A stretch of 64,000 nucleotides of DNA. Origin: Angiostrongylus vasorum. Its lineage: Eukaryota > Nematoda > Chromadorea > Rhabditida > Metastrongylidae. The stretch covers positions 744,001 to 808,000 of the forward strand of contig JADANN010000404.1 of the NCBI GenBank assembly GCA_018806985.1, written 5' to 3'. Made by a program: the position numbers and the translations under genes. The number at the start of each line of letters is the position of its first letter. Positions within the stretch are counted from its first letter, which is position 1. Of this stretch, positions 1 to 12,317 are shown one piece after another. Under the pieces are notes generated by a model. It did not search any database and was not told the DNA's origin. It saw nothing but the letters and a program-made list of their open reading frames with translations.

Positions 1-1790
1 ATAATTTCTGCCTCCAACCTTTTTTGACGATATTGGTTGCATGGAGTCAGTTGATTTACTGGTATCGAAAAATCATTCAAGTGATAACAACAAGTGATTC
101 AAAATGCAGACCGTTAGGTTTTAAGGACTCTACTGTGTTTGCGGACTCAGATGCATATTATTTGTTCACATTGGTGAAGGTGGCAGTCTCTTCGTGATTG
201 GAAATTATGTAGGTGTTGAGTAGCCGGCAAAAGTTCAGATTGCGTGAGCATAATTTATAATTTTCCAATATTTGATTATTTGAACGTATCTGCTCGAAAA
301 TTGCCACCACCTGCAGGCCAATTTACGTTCCACTGTTATTTCGCACACTGCGTAAAGTACTTTCTTTGAAGTCCAGTGCTGATCGTACAGGAGCGTTGCA
401 CAACTTTATCGCAGGAAGCGACGATGATCTGTAAACTGAAAGGAATCTGCCATTTTGCGGTATAGTTTTCTGGAACGATAAAGATTCCAGATATAGTTAC
501 CTCTCACTATTCTTCTGGCCAAACATCAAACCTCTTAGCTTGGGTAACTCTGCAGATGGAATAACTCCTGTTGCAAATTGCGAGCTTGACAACAAGGAAC
601 ACTTCTTTCTGCGACAAGTTGACATGCTTTTATTTAGGAAGAGAAGAGAAAAATGTTAAAAAGGAGCTTTTACGGTTACGGCTCAAAAATCAGAATTTCT
701 CGTGACCAGCAATTTTATTTGAGCCTTGGAAAACGTTGGAAAACGATGTTTCCTGATATTCCGAAGCTGTAAGTACGTTCGTAGACTAATATTATTCTAA
801 TACTATAGCAATTCAAGTGTTTCTCTGAAATCACTTTTAACCCATTTTGAGTTACCACTTCCGGAAAATACAGTTCTGTCACCGCATCGCTACAATTGCA
901 CCAGTTCTTTGGCGGTGTAGTTGTGGTTACGTATTCATCCAGATGTGTGGGATTCAAGTGCGTCATATTAAATTTTGAAAATTTTGGTATCCGTAACGTT
1001 CTCTGACTGAGAGAGCAGATATCACGTGCTGTCGTGTTTCATCGCAGTGGTTAGAAATGCCCCTGCAATGCAAACATCATTGCTGGTTCAATCTCTCTTC
1101 CTTATCTAACCACGCTGCAGTTCCTCGCAAAATGGTGTAAGATCAGTGTGTAAAACTGAACTGACACATCCCTTAGTCCAAGAACATCATTCTTTATGTC
1201 AGTATTTGTCCAGTGACCTCCCACAACGCTTAATGAAGTCTAGCACGTGGCGCAGCCCGCATCTTTGATCAGCTGCGAACGCTTTATCCTTTTACTATGA
1301 ATTGAACAGAGCCATTTCCAGACAAGCGTGTTACCAATCTACAAAGATCGGGCATTTTCTTGACCCAACACTGGGTTAAACCAGCATAAAACCAACACCA
1401 AACGGCACCTCTAACTCCTGTGCAAGACATGGCCCTAGTAGGCAAACACTGGTGACTGCGATTATTTAGTGCCTGAGGACGTTCTAGCAGAACAGTCACA
1501 AGATTTCATTGAAAAACAACTCAGTCAGCATTCAATCATATTCATGAAAAAGAAAAGTTCTTCTGCTTCCTTAGTTCTGCTGCTTTCTTAGCTAGCTCTT
1601 AAACCTACGAGCAAATCCGAAGACCATCGCAGATGTCTTAGGTGAGACAGCGAACCGAATGAATCCAGGGTTGGGTAGCGCGGCTTATGAGCACAGGTTA
1701 TGTAAATAAAGAAAGAAGGTAAATGGCATTATAAAACCCTCTAACGATCACGCACTTTTGCGTTTGGCCGAAGACAGCTCATCTCCGCTG
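1..1790. other. No gene supported
   Basis: Short open frames only. 540-650 (plus) has a coding-like frame LGNSADGITPVANCELDN with no confirmed splice sites. About 1045-1100 contains a tRNA-like, SINE-type segment (GCAGTGGTTAGAAATGCCCC with GGTTCAATC). Confidence 0.4.
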
Positions 1791-1794
1791 TTCT

Positions 1795-2085
1795 TTCAAG
1801 GCGTGAAAGCCAGTGGTCAGAGGTGCTCTGCAATACACATATCTTCATTGGTTCACTCTCGTGCTCCGGGTTCGCAAAGCCTTCACCTCTCCGGAGACTG
1901 CAATTCGATAGCAAACTTGTGTGTAGGATAGCAATATTGGTGTGATATATCGGCAGGCCACCACAATTCATTGTAAAGGCCAAATATGTATTTGATGACT
2001 TCTAACGATGCCTGATGAAGTCGAATTCATGGTACATCCCTCAGGGGTTGATTATCGCCGAACGCTCTATTCCTTATCCGTTTAT
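1795..2085 (+). mobile_element. Family B SINE, diverged
   Basis: Matches other B copies: a head with CCAGTGGTCAGAGGTGC, then CGGCAGGCCACCACAATTCA and the 3' block CATCCCTCAGGGGTTGATTA. Flanking duplications not resolved. Confidence 0.6.
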
Positions 2086-2764
2086 CTGATTCATTCGCTA
2101 CCATCGTAATCTAGCACTAGTTCCGAGTTTTGCGCAAGCAGTGAAGCAATGCAAACAGCATTCATATTTACGTCGTTTGATTTGCATTTCTGGCCTCAAC
2201 ACTGCTGCATCCAAATCTGGAGTACGAAAAGATAATCGAATTGCTTTGAATGGTTGCTTCGTTAACAATATGCACTACTTTAGGCGCAGTGGTGCGAGAT
2301 ATTCCCATAGTTCTCGCCTTGGTTGGTTTCGGATTTCTGTCGATCGTCGCTCATTATGACTTCACAAACCTAGTTTACACCACTGACATGGGCAGTATTT
2401 CGTTGATTCCCTTTTGATAAAATTTGTCCTCTTGGTCACATTGGTAAGCCAAGAGAAAAATACATATGCAGGGTTTTTCATCATTTACCATCGGTTGTCA
2501 GGATTTTCCTCTAATCGTTCTTATGAAATGAGTCAACCTGCGTCTTCTTGTGTACGGAGTGCTAACAGTTTTTACAATATACATAATCTAGATATTTATT
2601 GGCACAACATGTGGATTCCATACGAGAACTCAACGGCGTGCACTTTTTTTAGGGCCTGCATCTACTCCATTTTTCCACCAGAGCAAATTCTGTCAAAGAT
2701 AATGAAATTCATATAATCGCTTACCAGTGTTTTAGATTCAAGTAATGGCTTTTAGTTGTTGAAG

Positions 2765-3175
2765 TTATTACATTCCTCCAAACCGCTTATCGCCTCATCG
2801 TGGTTGGGAGGTGTTCCAGAGTATCGGGCTGCGATGCAGAGCGGGAGGTTCATCCTCCCAGCAGGATCTCCCTCCCAGACTGAGAATGAGTCCGGCGCTT
2901 TCATCAGGAAACCCAGCTTGGGGTAAACTAATGCCAAGATCCACCGCCGTATTGGTATCAAACTACTCGCATGGTGGCAAATCTCCCTGTGATCTATAAG
3001 GGCGGAGACTGTCTTTGCTGGTGGCAACCTGGAGCGGACACTGGCTAGGGGCTGACCTCGGGACTAGAAGGAACCACAATGGTTCAACCAGCAAAACTCC
3101 GAAAAAAGTGGAAATTATGTTGGGGATTGCACAACCAGTGAGGACGGGCCATCCAAGCATCCAAATATCCAAGTA
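2765..3175 (+). repeat. Repeat family A copy
   Basis: Contains CGCCTCATCGTGGTTGGGAG at the 5' end, GGTGGCAAATCTCCCTGTGA in the middle and GCACAACCAGTGAGGACGGG near the 3' end. Confidence 0.75.
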
Positions 3176-3389
3176 AGTAAGTTACTATATTTTCCGCTGT
3201 AAAAGTTAGATTTCTTCGGCTTTTTTGGAAAACCACGATTGATCATTTCGTCTTTTCGAATTGTATGTGCAAAATGGTAAACTCAGTAGCGCCAATGATT
3301 TTCGGTAAAAATTTCATTAATTTGAAATTTTCAACTCACTTTTCATTGTTTGTGAACCGTTTTTAATAATATAAATTACTTACATAGTT

Positions 3390-3985
3390 GCTTGGATACT
3401 TGAATGTTTTGTGCACAGTTGACTGATTTAGTTAAGAACACGCCCATCCAACGTATAGATAGATCGTCGTCCTAGGGGATGCCTGCCTCCTCGTGGAGTC
3501 CACTCTACAGTTCATTTCGTCCATACGTCGTCTGTTCTGCTGACTATATGGCTGGCCCATCTATGTTTCGCAAGCGATATGTGTTGTTCTGGGCCTTGGA
3601 GATCAGAGACTCTCATTTCGGCTAGATATTGTGGGTGTTGGTTATATTTCAGAAGACATCGCTCAAGCGCTCTGTGATTAGCAAGCAGAATTCTTGAAGT
3701 GGTTGAAGTACCAGCCCACGTGTCCTCTGCATCTCAGAGCACTAAAAGGTCCGCTGAAGCGACAATGTCAGCGCAAACTTTTTGATCCGTAATCTAGTCT
3801 TTGGATTCTATAGAGGCCCGATTATGACCCATGCTCTTTTCTTTCTTCTCTCAAATTCCTCCTTCATGTTGTTCTTCATGTTTATTGAACGCCCAAGGTA
3901 TACGAATTGAATTTCTCTTGATCTTTGTTATAAGAGAACCGTTCAGTTCGAAAATGATATTAATGTAAATTGCAATCGTTGTTAA
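3390..3985 (-). mobile_element. LINE 3' fragment
   Basis: Resembles the 3' third of LINE copies 1 and 2: a block with GCCGGCC-like, GTTTCGC and TTTCAGAAGACATCG stretches in the same order as 44390-44560 and 49600-49760. No intact frame. Confidence 0.55.
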
Positions 3986-4397
3986 GACAAAACAACCATT
4001 ATCTGCCCATTTTCTCCAACTCATCTTGTCAAAACGGCCAATTTAATCCGCAAAATGCGTCCATTATAAAGATGACTTCTTCAGTATAAAAAGGACGTTT
4101 TTTTACCAGTGGGATTTAAACTGAAGCTATTTTCGAGGATTTATTCTTTTCCTTCTCTGTCATTAAGAATCGCAACAATGTTGTCTTTTATTCCCCTTTT
4201 TTGGTTCCTAAAACACCAATGATCTTCATTTTCTCAGGAGAAGAAGAACACAATTGTGAAAACACTACGGGAGTCCCTAATGAACTCTTGTTGTGTGTCG
4301 TTTGTATAGGCTAATCCAGGATGTTTTTCTGGACATTTCGTTTTTGCAAACCTGTTGCGTTTATTTCCTACAAGTTCTTCGTGATAAGTGCAATACG

Positions 4398-4600
4398 CAT
4401 AAGATCTGGATGTGGGGCTGCGATGTACAGCAGGGAGATTCATCCACCCCACAGGGTCTCTCAAGCTGAGGAAGAGTCTACCGTCTCCATCAGTAAGCCC
4501 ATCTAAGAATAAGCCAATATTAGGATCCACCAAAATGCTGGTATCAAACTAGTCGCATGGTGGCAAATCTCCCCCTCTGATCCAAAGGGGCTAGAAGTGA
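4398..4600 (+). repeat. Repeat family A, partial
   Basis: Matches the A middle (CATCAGTAAGCCCATCTAAG, CATGGTGGCAAATCTCCCCC); 3' part missing. Confidence 0.65.
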
Positions 4601-4797
4601 TTGACTACATATCTGGCCGATATAATGAGTTGTGGTGGTCTACCGATGTGTCAATATTGTGCGAATATTCTGGCAGGCAAGTCTGGTAACAGTTTATCGA
4701 CCGTGTCACGGGAAAGCTTTGTGAACCCAATGCGCGAGGTAAAACCGAAGACCACGTGTGTATCGCAGGGCTCCTTTAACCACTGAGCTACACGCGT

Positions 4798-4799
<2 letters not shown>
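4588..4799 (-). mobile_element. Family B SINE, partial
   Basis: Minus orientation. The head reads GGACGCGTGTAGCTCAGTGG, a good tRNA box A. A (TA)n tract abuts the head. Confidence 0.65.

Positions 4800-4800
<1 letters not shown>

Positions 4801-4850
<50 letters not shown>
4801..4850. repeat. (AT)n microsatellite
   Basis: Fifty bases of perfect AT repeat, abutting a family B head. Confidence 0.95.
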
Positions 4851-4852
<2 letters not shown>

Positions 4853-5025
4853 CGACAGAAATCAGTTTTGAGATGACAACAGTAATTTCATAACGAAAAC
4901 AATTTTGAGTACTAAAGCAGAATAAAGTCACAGATAAAAGGACTAAGTGAAATACAAATTCATTCATTTGTTAAAACTCTAAGAAGTACACCCGAGCCAC
5001 GATGAAGAGGCAAACCGTTGGGAAG

Positions 5026-5027
<2 letters not shown>

Positions 5028-5074
<47 letters not shown>

Positions 5075-5094
5075 TCTGTATATATATGTATATA
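5028..5094. repeat. (AT)n microsatellite
   Basis: About 45 bases of AT repeat, then an interrupted TATATG tail up to a family A copy. Confidence 0.9.
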
Positions 5095-5475
5095 TCCTCC
5101 CAACGGTCTACCTCATCGTGGCTGGGAGGTGTTCCTGAGTGTCGGACTGCGATGTACTGCGGGGGAATTTGTCTCCCAGGTAGGGTTTCCTAAGCTGAAA
5201 AGGAGTCTAGCGTTTCCATCAGGAAGCCTAGCTAAGAGTAAACCAATCCCAGAATCCACCACCGTCCTGATATGAAAGTCGCGTGGTGGCAAATCTCTTT
5301 GTGATCCATAAGGGCTGCAACTGCCTGTGGTGGTGAAGAGTTGGGGGCAGACTTTGGCCAGGCTGACCTCGGAATTCCAGGGAACTACAGTAGCTAAACC
5401 AGCAAATATCCGAAAAAAATGGTGATTATGTTGGGGCCTCACAACCAGTAAGGACGAGCTGTTCAAGTATGGTCG
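5095..5475 (+). repeat. Repeat family A copy next to (TA)n
   Basis: Full-length match to the 18421-18810 copy, from CCTCCCAACGGTCTACCTCA to ACCAGTAAGGACGAGC. An AT-dinucleotide tract abuts the 5' end. Confidence 0.78.
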
Positions 5476-5479
5476 CATT

Positions 5480-6220
5480 CACCATGCAAAATAAGCTCCA
5501 CAACGCAAATAGAATAAAATACCTCATTCCTCTGGAACCAAGTACCACCTGGTACAACGTTAGATAAGAAGAACATGGAGAGATTGCTAACTTTCTCAAA
5601 ACCATTCTAGCCTGCCTATATCTGAAAGATCAACAGTAGTGATCCGTGCTCACAATACGCTCAAGGTTGTAATGGACTACTGTTGATAATAAGATTGAGA
5701 TGGTGGTGAGATGATTGAGTACGACATCATCGAAGTGTCTGAGAAGAGAAGAGTTCACGCATTTAAGTCCACTTATCACAGCAGAACCTAATGATACCTC
5801 CGTACATGCGATAAAAGAGGAGTAATGAACGTCGATTCCCTTGATCAACTAACGAGCCGAAAAGGACGTTCACAATTAAATACGCGTACGATTTTAAAGT
5901 AACGATGCCACCTTCAACAATTTTGTTGTCAAGTCGTCAACAGTAAACTACAAAGATAAGATCACGAATGATTTCAATTAGGATCTACATAGAATTTCGC
6001 AGCTCTTGTGAAATGAGACACTGTATAAATTCATGATAACCATTGAAACCGTCTTTGCTGTAAGAAGCAGTCAGAAATTGCAAGAAATTGGAACGCAGAG
6101 CCGCACAATGGAGGTACTGTAACAATGTCCAAATCATCATTTTCCTTATTACTTGTTTTATTGTTAATCACTGGGTCCATGGACGACCCCTAAGTGGAGA
6201 AAATTCGAGAAAAAATTAGT
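5480..6220. other. No feature seen
   Basis: AT-rich sequence with only short frames and no recognisable repeat. Confidence 0.4.
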
Positions 6221-6577
6221 GGGGCGGATAGCACAGTGGGAGTAATTTCCGTCATCACGAACATGGTGCTAAGTCGATTCCACTCCGCGCCAACCAAGCC
6301 TCTCATCCATCCGGGTCAGGAAGTTGGTACCGGACCTGTCTGGAAAAAAAATCAAAAAATCTCTCCATTTCAATTGGGAACGCTCCAGTCCGGATATCTC
6401 AGTACTCCAGGGAGAATTGCTCGACAAGCATTCTAAGCCATTCAAGATGAAATGAAAATCATCAAGCAGCAACCGAAGCCACACGGAAAAACTTGGAAGA
6501 CCTTTGTTGATGATGGAGGCGAGGAGACGAATTGGAGGTGGGAAGTGCTGGGATCCGCACAGTAAACGTGCAGGCGG
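6221..6577 (+). mobile_element. Family C SINE
   Basis: Head GGGGCGGATAGCACAGTGGG, middle AATTGGGAACGCTCCAGTCC, 3' block TGCTGGGATCCGCACAGTAA. Matches 41160-41496 along its length. Confidence 0.75.
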
Positions 6578-6579
6578 AT

Positions 6580-7920
6580 CAAATAAAATTTTAAAAAAAA
6601 CCTGTTTATTTAGCCTCTTGCTGCTCTGTCTAATTTCTAACAGGTTGTGTTCCATCTTCTCTATCCATAACTCTTCTTTTCGTACAAAGCAGAGACAGAA
6701 TCCGCCCAGGGACGAAATCTAAAAGCCGTTCTAAATTGCTATTATTCCTGATCTTGTAAAACTGAGCGTCGCAATAGAGAAGAAGAAAAAAGAGTATGAC
6801 AGTGCTGCTTGAAATGACAAAATCACATATAGAAATCTGAACATCCTAACTCCATTTATTAACTAGACTCTTTAGACAGTACATGATGGAATGCTTGATG
6901 TTTAGACAATGGAATACTAGTGAGAGCATTTAGTCGCACAAGAAGGAGACCTTTACGCCGTAGACAACTATCGCTTAATCTATCTGCTTTCTGTCGTCTT
7001 CAAGCTGTAATCGAGTTATTCTCAGCAGAATTTACGTTGGACAGCCGAGTGTGCAAGAAATGTTCCGAAAATGTTTGCTGAAATGGGCCCATACACATGC
7101 AATAAAGAAACTCATGAGGATTCGCTGGAGTTCCTCACTCTACGTTTCTGATACTTAGGTAGTCCGTGCTCACAATTGCGGATTCCAGCAATTCTTCCAT
7201 TACCTTGGTTGTTCTGCAGCATTAATTCATATCTATCGTCTTTTGTTTTGTACTGATGTCTTGAATTCTGCCTAATCGTCCCTTTTCTTCCTGATATCTC
7301 AAAATTAACGCTCTCTTACTACTATACATGCCAGCTACACCACAAGGAGATTCGCTGCCTGCTAGTGAGAACATTTCATGATGGTAGTGACGGCAGCGAA
7401 TGCAGCTGTTGGCCGTTGAAATTTGTTGTCACGCCATTTTATTTTAGTTGTATTCACTCCGTCACATTCGACCGATCGAGGACAATCTGACAGCCGAACA
7501 CCACTAAACTAAAATGGTATGACAGTAAATTTTATTGGCAAACAGCTGTGCTATGTTCGTACTTCAGATTACACCAACCTTCAATCAACCATGTGCATAG
7601 TAAAATGAATTCTTTGCAATTTCTAAAACTGCCTTGGAAGGGTGGGTTTTTAACAAGCTTGAAGGAAGTAATCGTGAGAAAAAAATTTGCTTTTGACACC
7701 CATACACACTGAATGGTGCGAACACTGCAAGTACCCGAAGCTTCATGAGTGCCAATACCCGAAGCTTTATGAGCCGAAGACATGATGGTGATTTGTGAAC
7801 ACGACAAAAATCATCAACTTTCATGTTTACTTCATCTACGGCACAGTCCTATTACCCCCTAAAGTGCGTCTCAAAAAAATGAAAGTTGTTGAAACGAAAT
7901 GGAAGTGACATTTGCGCTTC
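6580..7920. other. No gene supported
   Basis: Only short frames. A small direct duplication lies near 7735-7775 (CCCGAAGCTT repeated). Confidence 0.4.
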
Positions 7921-7934
7921 TTATCTCCCCGAAG

Positions 7935-8211
7935 ATGGACGCGTTTGGCGCAATGGTAGGAGTCGCGCTGCAACACACACATCGAATCGATCCCTACGCC
8001 CATGGCCCACCAAGCCTTCCATCTCTCCGGGGTCGGCTAATTGGTACCAGGCTGGTTTGGGAGGATAGCAGCACTGGTTCGATACATCGGTAGGCCACCG
8101 CGAGTCATGGGAAAGGCCAGATATGCATTCAATCACCTCCAAACGATGCTTAGTGAAGCTGAAGTATGACGCATCAGAGATTGATCAACGCCTAGAGCTC
8201 TATCCTTTTGT
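7935..8211 (+). mobile_element. Family B SINE, full length with target-site duplication
   Basis: 277 bp with a tRNA-like head (GGCGCAATGG as box A-like). It is flanked by perfect 14-bp duplications TTATCTCCCCGAAG at 7921-7934 and 8212-8225. The 3' end is GAGCTCTATCCTTTTG. Confidence 0.85.
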
Positions 8212-9005
8212 TTATCTCCCCGAAGCGGGAGCTAGCTATAAGTGGATTTACAAAGGCATATTAAAACAAATCAAAAACCTTTAACGACTTCCAAAAAGTA
8301 TTCTATGTTGAACGAGAGGATCGGTGATTATAAATGTGCGATACCTTTTCTCATGTTGAAACATAATTGTTTTGATGTTGCATAATCAGGAAAAAGATGT
8401 TTGAGTGCAACGTATCACTTATGGTCCGGTTGATGATTTAGTGGGTCAATAGGGCACCATTAAACTGTATTTGTTAAGCCGCTCATCAGAGCCACACAAA
8501 GAGCACAAAAAACATGACGGTCTTAATACGACATGTGCTTCACTATATTTAGCGGGAAAGTAACCATTTCAGAACTTTGATGGGATAGTTTCCTCCTATC
8601 TGAGGTTCCAAATAATTATAAACCTCTGTTCTGCATCTCAGTTCGGCAGCCAGAAACATCTCCAACCCACAACAAGGCCATAAGCCATTGAAGGGATTGT
8701 TTGAACAGCAAGATGCTATGGGATATGATAGAGACCGAATGGATATCATTGTGAAACTATTCCAAAAGTTATGTCATTGACTAGGAAAACTTCCCCCTAT
8801 TCTCACATCTTCGACACTCTCAAATGAAACCGATCGACCAGAGCCTTTACAAAAAGTGAATGTTCCTTTCCTAATAATTTTTTTGTTTATTTTGAATAGA
8901 TAACGGGAATGAGTCTTTAATGCTTAATGCTGAGAATTCGTAGAGATCGCGGTACTTATTGAGCCTTAATTCCTTTGTCAAGGCTTAAGCTTAGCGAAAT
9001 GTAAA

Positions 9006-9239
9006 ATGGCTAGCACTAAATTTTTTGGTCCTCTCATCGTAGTTATAAATACTGTTGCTATTTTTGGTTCTATCGTTAGTAGCGCGGTTATTATTGTCAT
9101 ACCATGCTATTCAATAAGTTCTTCGAGAAGAAAAGGGACACGTCCAATTAAATGTAAAGAGCGTATCATTGTCATATCTGATTTTGTGCCAAAAAAAATT
9201 CTGCACGGAAAATTTACTGGAGTGAAAATCACTAGGTAG
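9006..9239 (+). CDS. Small hydrophobic open reading frame
   Basis: A 77-residue frame starting MASTKFFGPLIVVINTVA, with a long hydrophobic segment of about residues 8-38 and a basic remainder (SSRRKGTRPIKCKER). It could be a small membrane protein or an exon with a donor near 9118 (GTTCTTC). No homologue recognised and no nearby partners. Confidence 0.2.
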   Translation: MASTKFFGPLIVVINTVAIFGSIVSSAVIIVIPCYSISSSRRKGTRPIKCKERIIVISDFVPKKILHGKFTGVKITR

Positions 9240-9667
9240 GGGTTGAACTCCACAAAGTATGAAGCTAAAATGTATTTTTCACACGTTGTAGTTATTCATG
9301 AATATTTGGACGGAAAAGAAAAACATCGAAAACTTCGCTTGGATTGCTGATGACAGTGTAGTTCAACGAATTTTAACTATCTCCCAATCATGTGGATATA
9401 AAAATTTCGCTTTTTATTCTTGTTCTATCTATATCGTGCGATAGAACTCGTACAATCTGAGCTTGCTCGGTCGATGTGGTTGGACGACAAAATAAAAATA
9501 AGATGGATTGAAGCCCCCACCAGGGAAACATGGTTCGAATTCGATTCAGCAGAAGTTCAACACTGGTCTTCTTCTATTGGATTATCGGCCAACTGAGGGT
9601 ATTGTGATTTGAATTCAATTACGAATTTCTACATGAATCTGGGTGTCATCGTGCGTATCGTATTTCG

Positions 9668-9702
<35 letters not shown>

Positions 9703-9716
9703 GCTGTTGCTGTTGC

Positions 9717-9773
<57 letters not shown>

Positions 9774-9797
9774 CGTTGTTGTTGTTGTCGTTGTCGC

Positions 9798-9837
<40 letters not shown>

Positions 9838-9838
9838 G
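9668..9838. repeat. Long TTG/CAA trinucleotide microsatellite
   Basis: About 57 trinucleotide units of TTG with scattered CTG, TCG and CGC interruptions, followed by a short GATGAT tract. All six frames are open but give single-residue runs, so no gene is called. Confidence 0.95.
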
Positions 9839-10215
9839 GTGATGATGATGATGAAACCTGATCTGAGCACTGATATGCACACATGAATTATGACTGCGTT
9901 GTCAATAGAGAGAGATTCATCCTGGATTGCTGGATTTTCCAGATGTCAACAAGACAATGAAGAACTCTTCTCATTTCCACCTTACGACATTAACGAGTTA
10001 ACATTTATAAATGTTATGGTCCATATCTACTTCTGAATAAAGGCTTTAGGGCACAACCTTGAGAAACTCGACTTTTTTCGTACTTCTAGCATTTGTACGA
10101 TGTCATAATTTCATCGCTCAAAACGTCTGTGCATTTACTGCCATTCACAAGGCCGTCATTCGTTGTTACTCAAACTTTTCTTGCCTATGACAAAAAACAA
10201 TAATCTATTTTTCAG

Positions 10216-10252
10216 ATGGAGAAGGAGGTGAAGTTCAAGTTTACAAGACAAC
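10216..10252 (+). CDS. Microexon candidate
   Basis: Thirty-seven bases between CTATTTTTCAG and GTGAGTT. One frame gives MEKEVKFKFTRQ, another DGEGGEVQVYKTT. Splice signals are good on both sides, but the function and parent gene are unknown. Confidence 0.25.
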
Positions 10253-10884
10253 GTGAGTTCATCATAATTTTTTTTAAATATTCATTAAGAGTAATTCTTT
10301 GGAAGGAAATGAGAGGAAAAGGTGTGAAGAAATTGGACGGTACATAAGATTCAAGTCAACGACTATGTGACGACAGGTGGCTCAGCATTATCATTGGGCA
10401 AAGTTGGTTTCAAAGAAAAAAGGAAGAAAAATGAAATTCTTGTTGTTTATAGTCTTTTCATTGTACAGTTTTCGAAGGGTCCATGATTTCTACTCACATC
10501 AACTACGTACTTAGTGGTTTCATCAGAATTCTACCTCTACTCTGTGCTTCACTCTATGCTCAGTATAATGAATAATGAATTAGATCATTAGTAATTGGGC
10601 ACAGAAATGATACCAGCTGAAGTATATGGAACGATCTAGGTCTTTCCTACCTTACAGGAGCTTTTGCAGTGCTTCACTTTACTATTTCTTGCCCTAACAG
10701 CATTGTTGGAGACTAATGAGGTCAGAGCTGCAATAAATACAGCTTCATGTTCGTTGTTTGTTGAAAAATTAGGGCGACTGCTTCATTTCCGGGTGGCGTC
10801 GTTAAATTACGCTAACGTTGCTTCATTTTTTGAGTAGCATCATTTATCCATCCCCTTTTTTGGTGTTTATCAATTCCTCAGGAG

Positions 10885-11140
10885 CATCCATGCATTCGAC
10901 TCCACTTAGCATCGTTGATTCGTTGAATTTTTTTGGCCTTTAGAATGAATTTCAGGAATCTACCTACCTATCAAGTCAGTGACTTTATCCTCCCAGCAAA
11001 GTATAGTACCAATTTGTCGACCCTGAAAAGATGGGCGACCTGGTTTGGCTTCGGGCGTGGGATTGAACCAATTATCATCTGTGCTGCATAACACCTCTAA
11101 CTACTACTATAAATGTGCGACAAAGGAAGCCACGTTTGAC
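10885..11140 (-). mobile_element. Family B SINE, diverged
   Basis: Contains B-type CTCCACTTAGCATCG and GTACCAATTTGTCGACCC blocks in minus orientation. Confidence 0.5.
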
Positions 11141-11388
11141 AAGCCTATGAACAAGAGGTGGTCCTCTTTGTTCCGTCCAATTATGTGCGTAGTTCCGCAC
11201 AACGCACTCGTCTCTTACTTACTATCGCTACTGAAAACGTTAACAATCCTGCAATTATTACATCATCCTTATCACTTGTAATCCTCATCGAGTAACTACA
11301 ACATGCGTCGCGAAAGAATCTGTTGATCCTCGTTGCACAGTAAGGCTCCCCAGTATGCTCAGCTTGCTTGGAATCACACTATTTACAG

Positions 11389-11717
11389 GACAACATTATT
11401 GATTTACCGCTTCCTACACTTCTACGCGATCTTATAGTTACTGGTAACTCACAGTGCTTCGCCTCCATAGTGGTTCACTGTGAGTTTTCGGCTGGAAAGA
11501 CTGAATTCCTTCTCAACTTTTGGTGTTTTGGCAAAGAAGTGAACTATCCACTTCCCTAAACGTCATACTTAAACAACTACAATCTGTAATGAGGCGGGAA
11601 ACTATTAAATAAGTGCCACGTCACGTAAACTTCAAAAAATCCTGCTTCCTGTCCCTCATAAATCTGTTTTTTTCACACACAGGTTTCAACGTTTTTCATC
11701 CAGCATCGGTTCTATAA
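11389..11717 (+). CDS. Two-exon gene end candidate
   Basis: Exon 11389-11443 (after CTATTTACAG, before GTAACT) reads DNIIDLPLPTLLRDLIVT. Exon 11683-11717 (after TTTTTTCACACACAG) completes the split Gly codon and reads FNVFHPASVL, then stop TAA. The phase match (1 to 2) and both acceptors are good. No AATAAA is evident just downstream. A 37-base microexon candidate at 10216-10252 (TTTTTCAG and GTGAGT) may belong to the same gene but does not join in phase directly. Function unknown. Confidence 0.3.
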
Positions 11718-12099
11718 GTTGCAGGTGAGAGCACTAAGTAACAAGATTCAAACCCATTACAATTCCTCGTCGCTTTGTTTTGAAGTTATAGATTTGCTCT
11801 GTTATTGATCTTGTATCTTGTTAACGAGTACACATTTTACTTTTCACAATCAGGTTTACTAGCACTTAGCAGACTCTGTGTATATCAAGAAAATCCTTTG
11901 TTTGTGTGGAAAGGGAGGAAATTGGATCTGTGCTTGCGTGGCTTAGAACTACAGGATGGTTGGAAAGCGCAGGGGGTGACAAAACACTCCATATGTTTGT
12001 TTTCGTAGGCGGTTTCTTGAGATTTATAACTCCTATAATTCATTGAGGACTTAGAAATAGTATTTGCTTAAACGATCCAAATATATTGGTTATGACACA

Positions 12100-12310
12100 G
12101 TAGTCTCAACCGGCTTGGCTCCAGGATACTTGTCAGTATTTTTTTAACCTTCTTCTGTGCACAAATGGTCCACTTCACCATTCTTTTTTCTGAATTAGCC
12201 TACCTCTCAAGAATTCCCATGTAAAATAATCGAGTGCGTTTAAATCGGAACTATTAGGGACATAATTCGCTGTCTTCTTGATAAGCACGTAAGAGGTTGT
12301 TATACTCCTT
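12100..12310 (-). mobile_element. Tc1/mariner-type transposase relic
   Basis: The minus strand reads NYVPNSSDLNALDYFTWE then FLRGRLIQKKEW and a stop. This matches the third-Asp block (SPDLNPxDY) of mariner-superfamily transposases. Terminal repeats not resolved. Confidence 0.55.
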
Positions 12311-12317
12311 ACTCACA

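Noticed and set aside
5018..5478. Frames of 85 and 121 codons around 5.0-5.5 kb
   Set aside because: They read through (AT)n and repeat family A.
6269..6655. 128-codon minus-strand frame
   Set aside because: It lies almost wholly inside a family C SINE.
9609..9886. Six long overlapping frames of Cys, Leu, Val, Gln, Thr and Asn runs
   Set aside because: All are products of the TTG/CAA microsatellite, with no coding sequence on either side.
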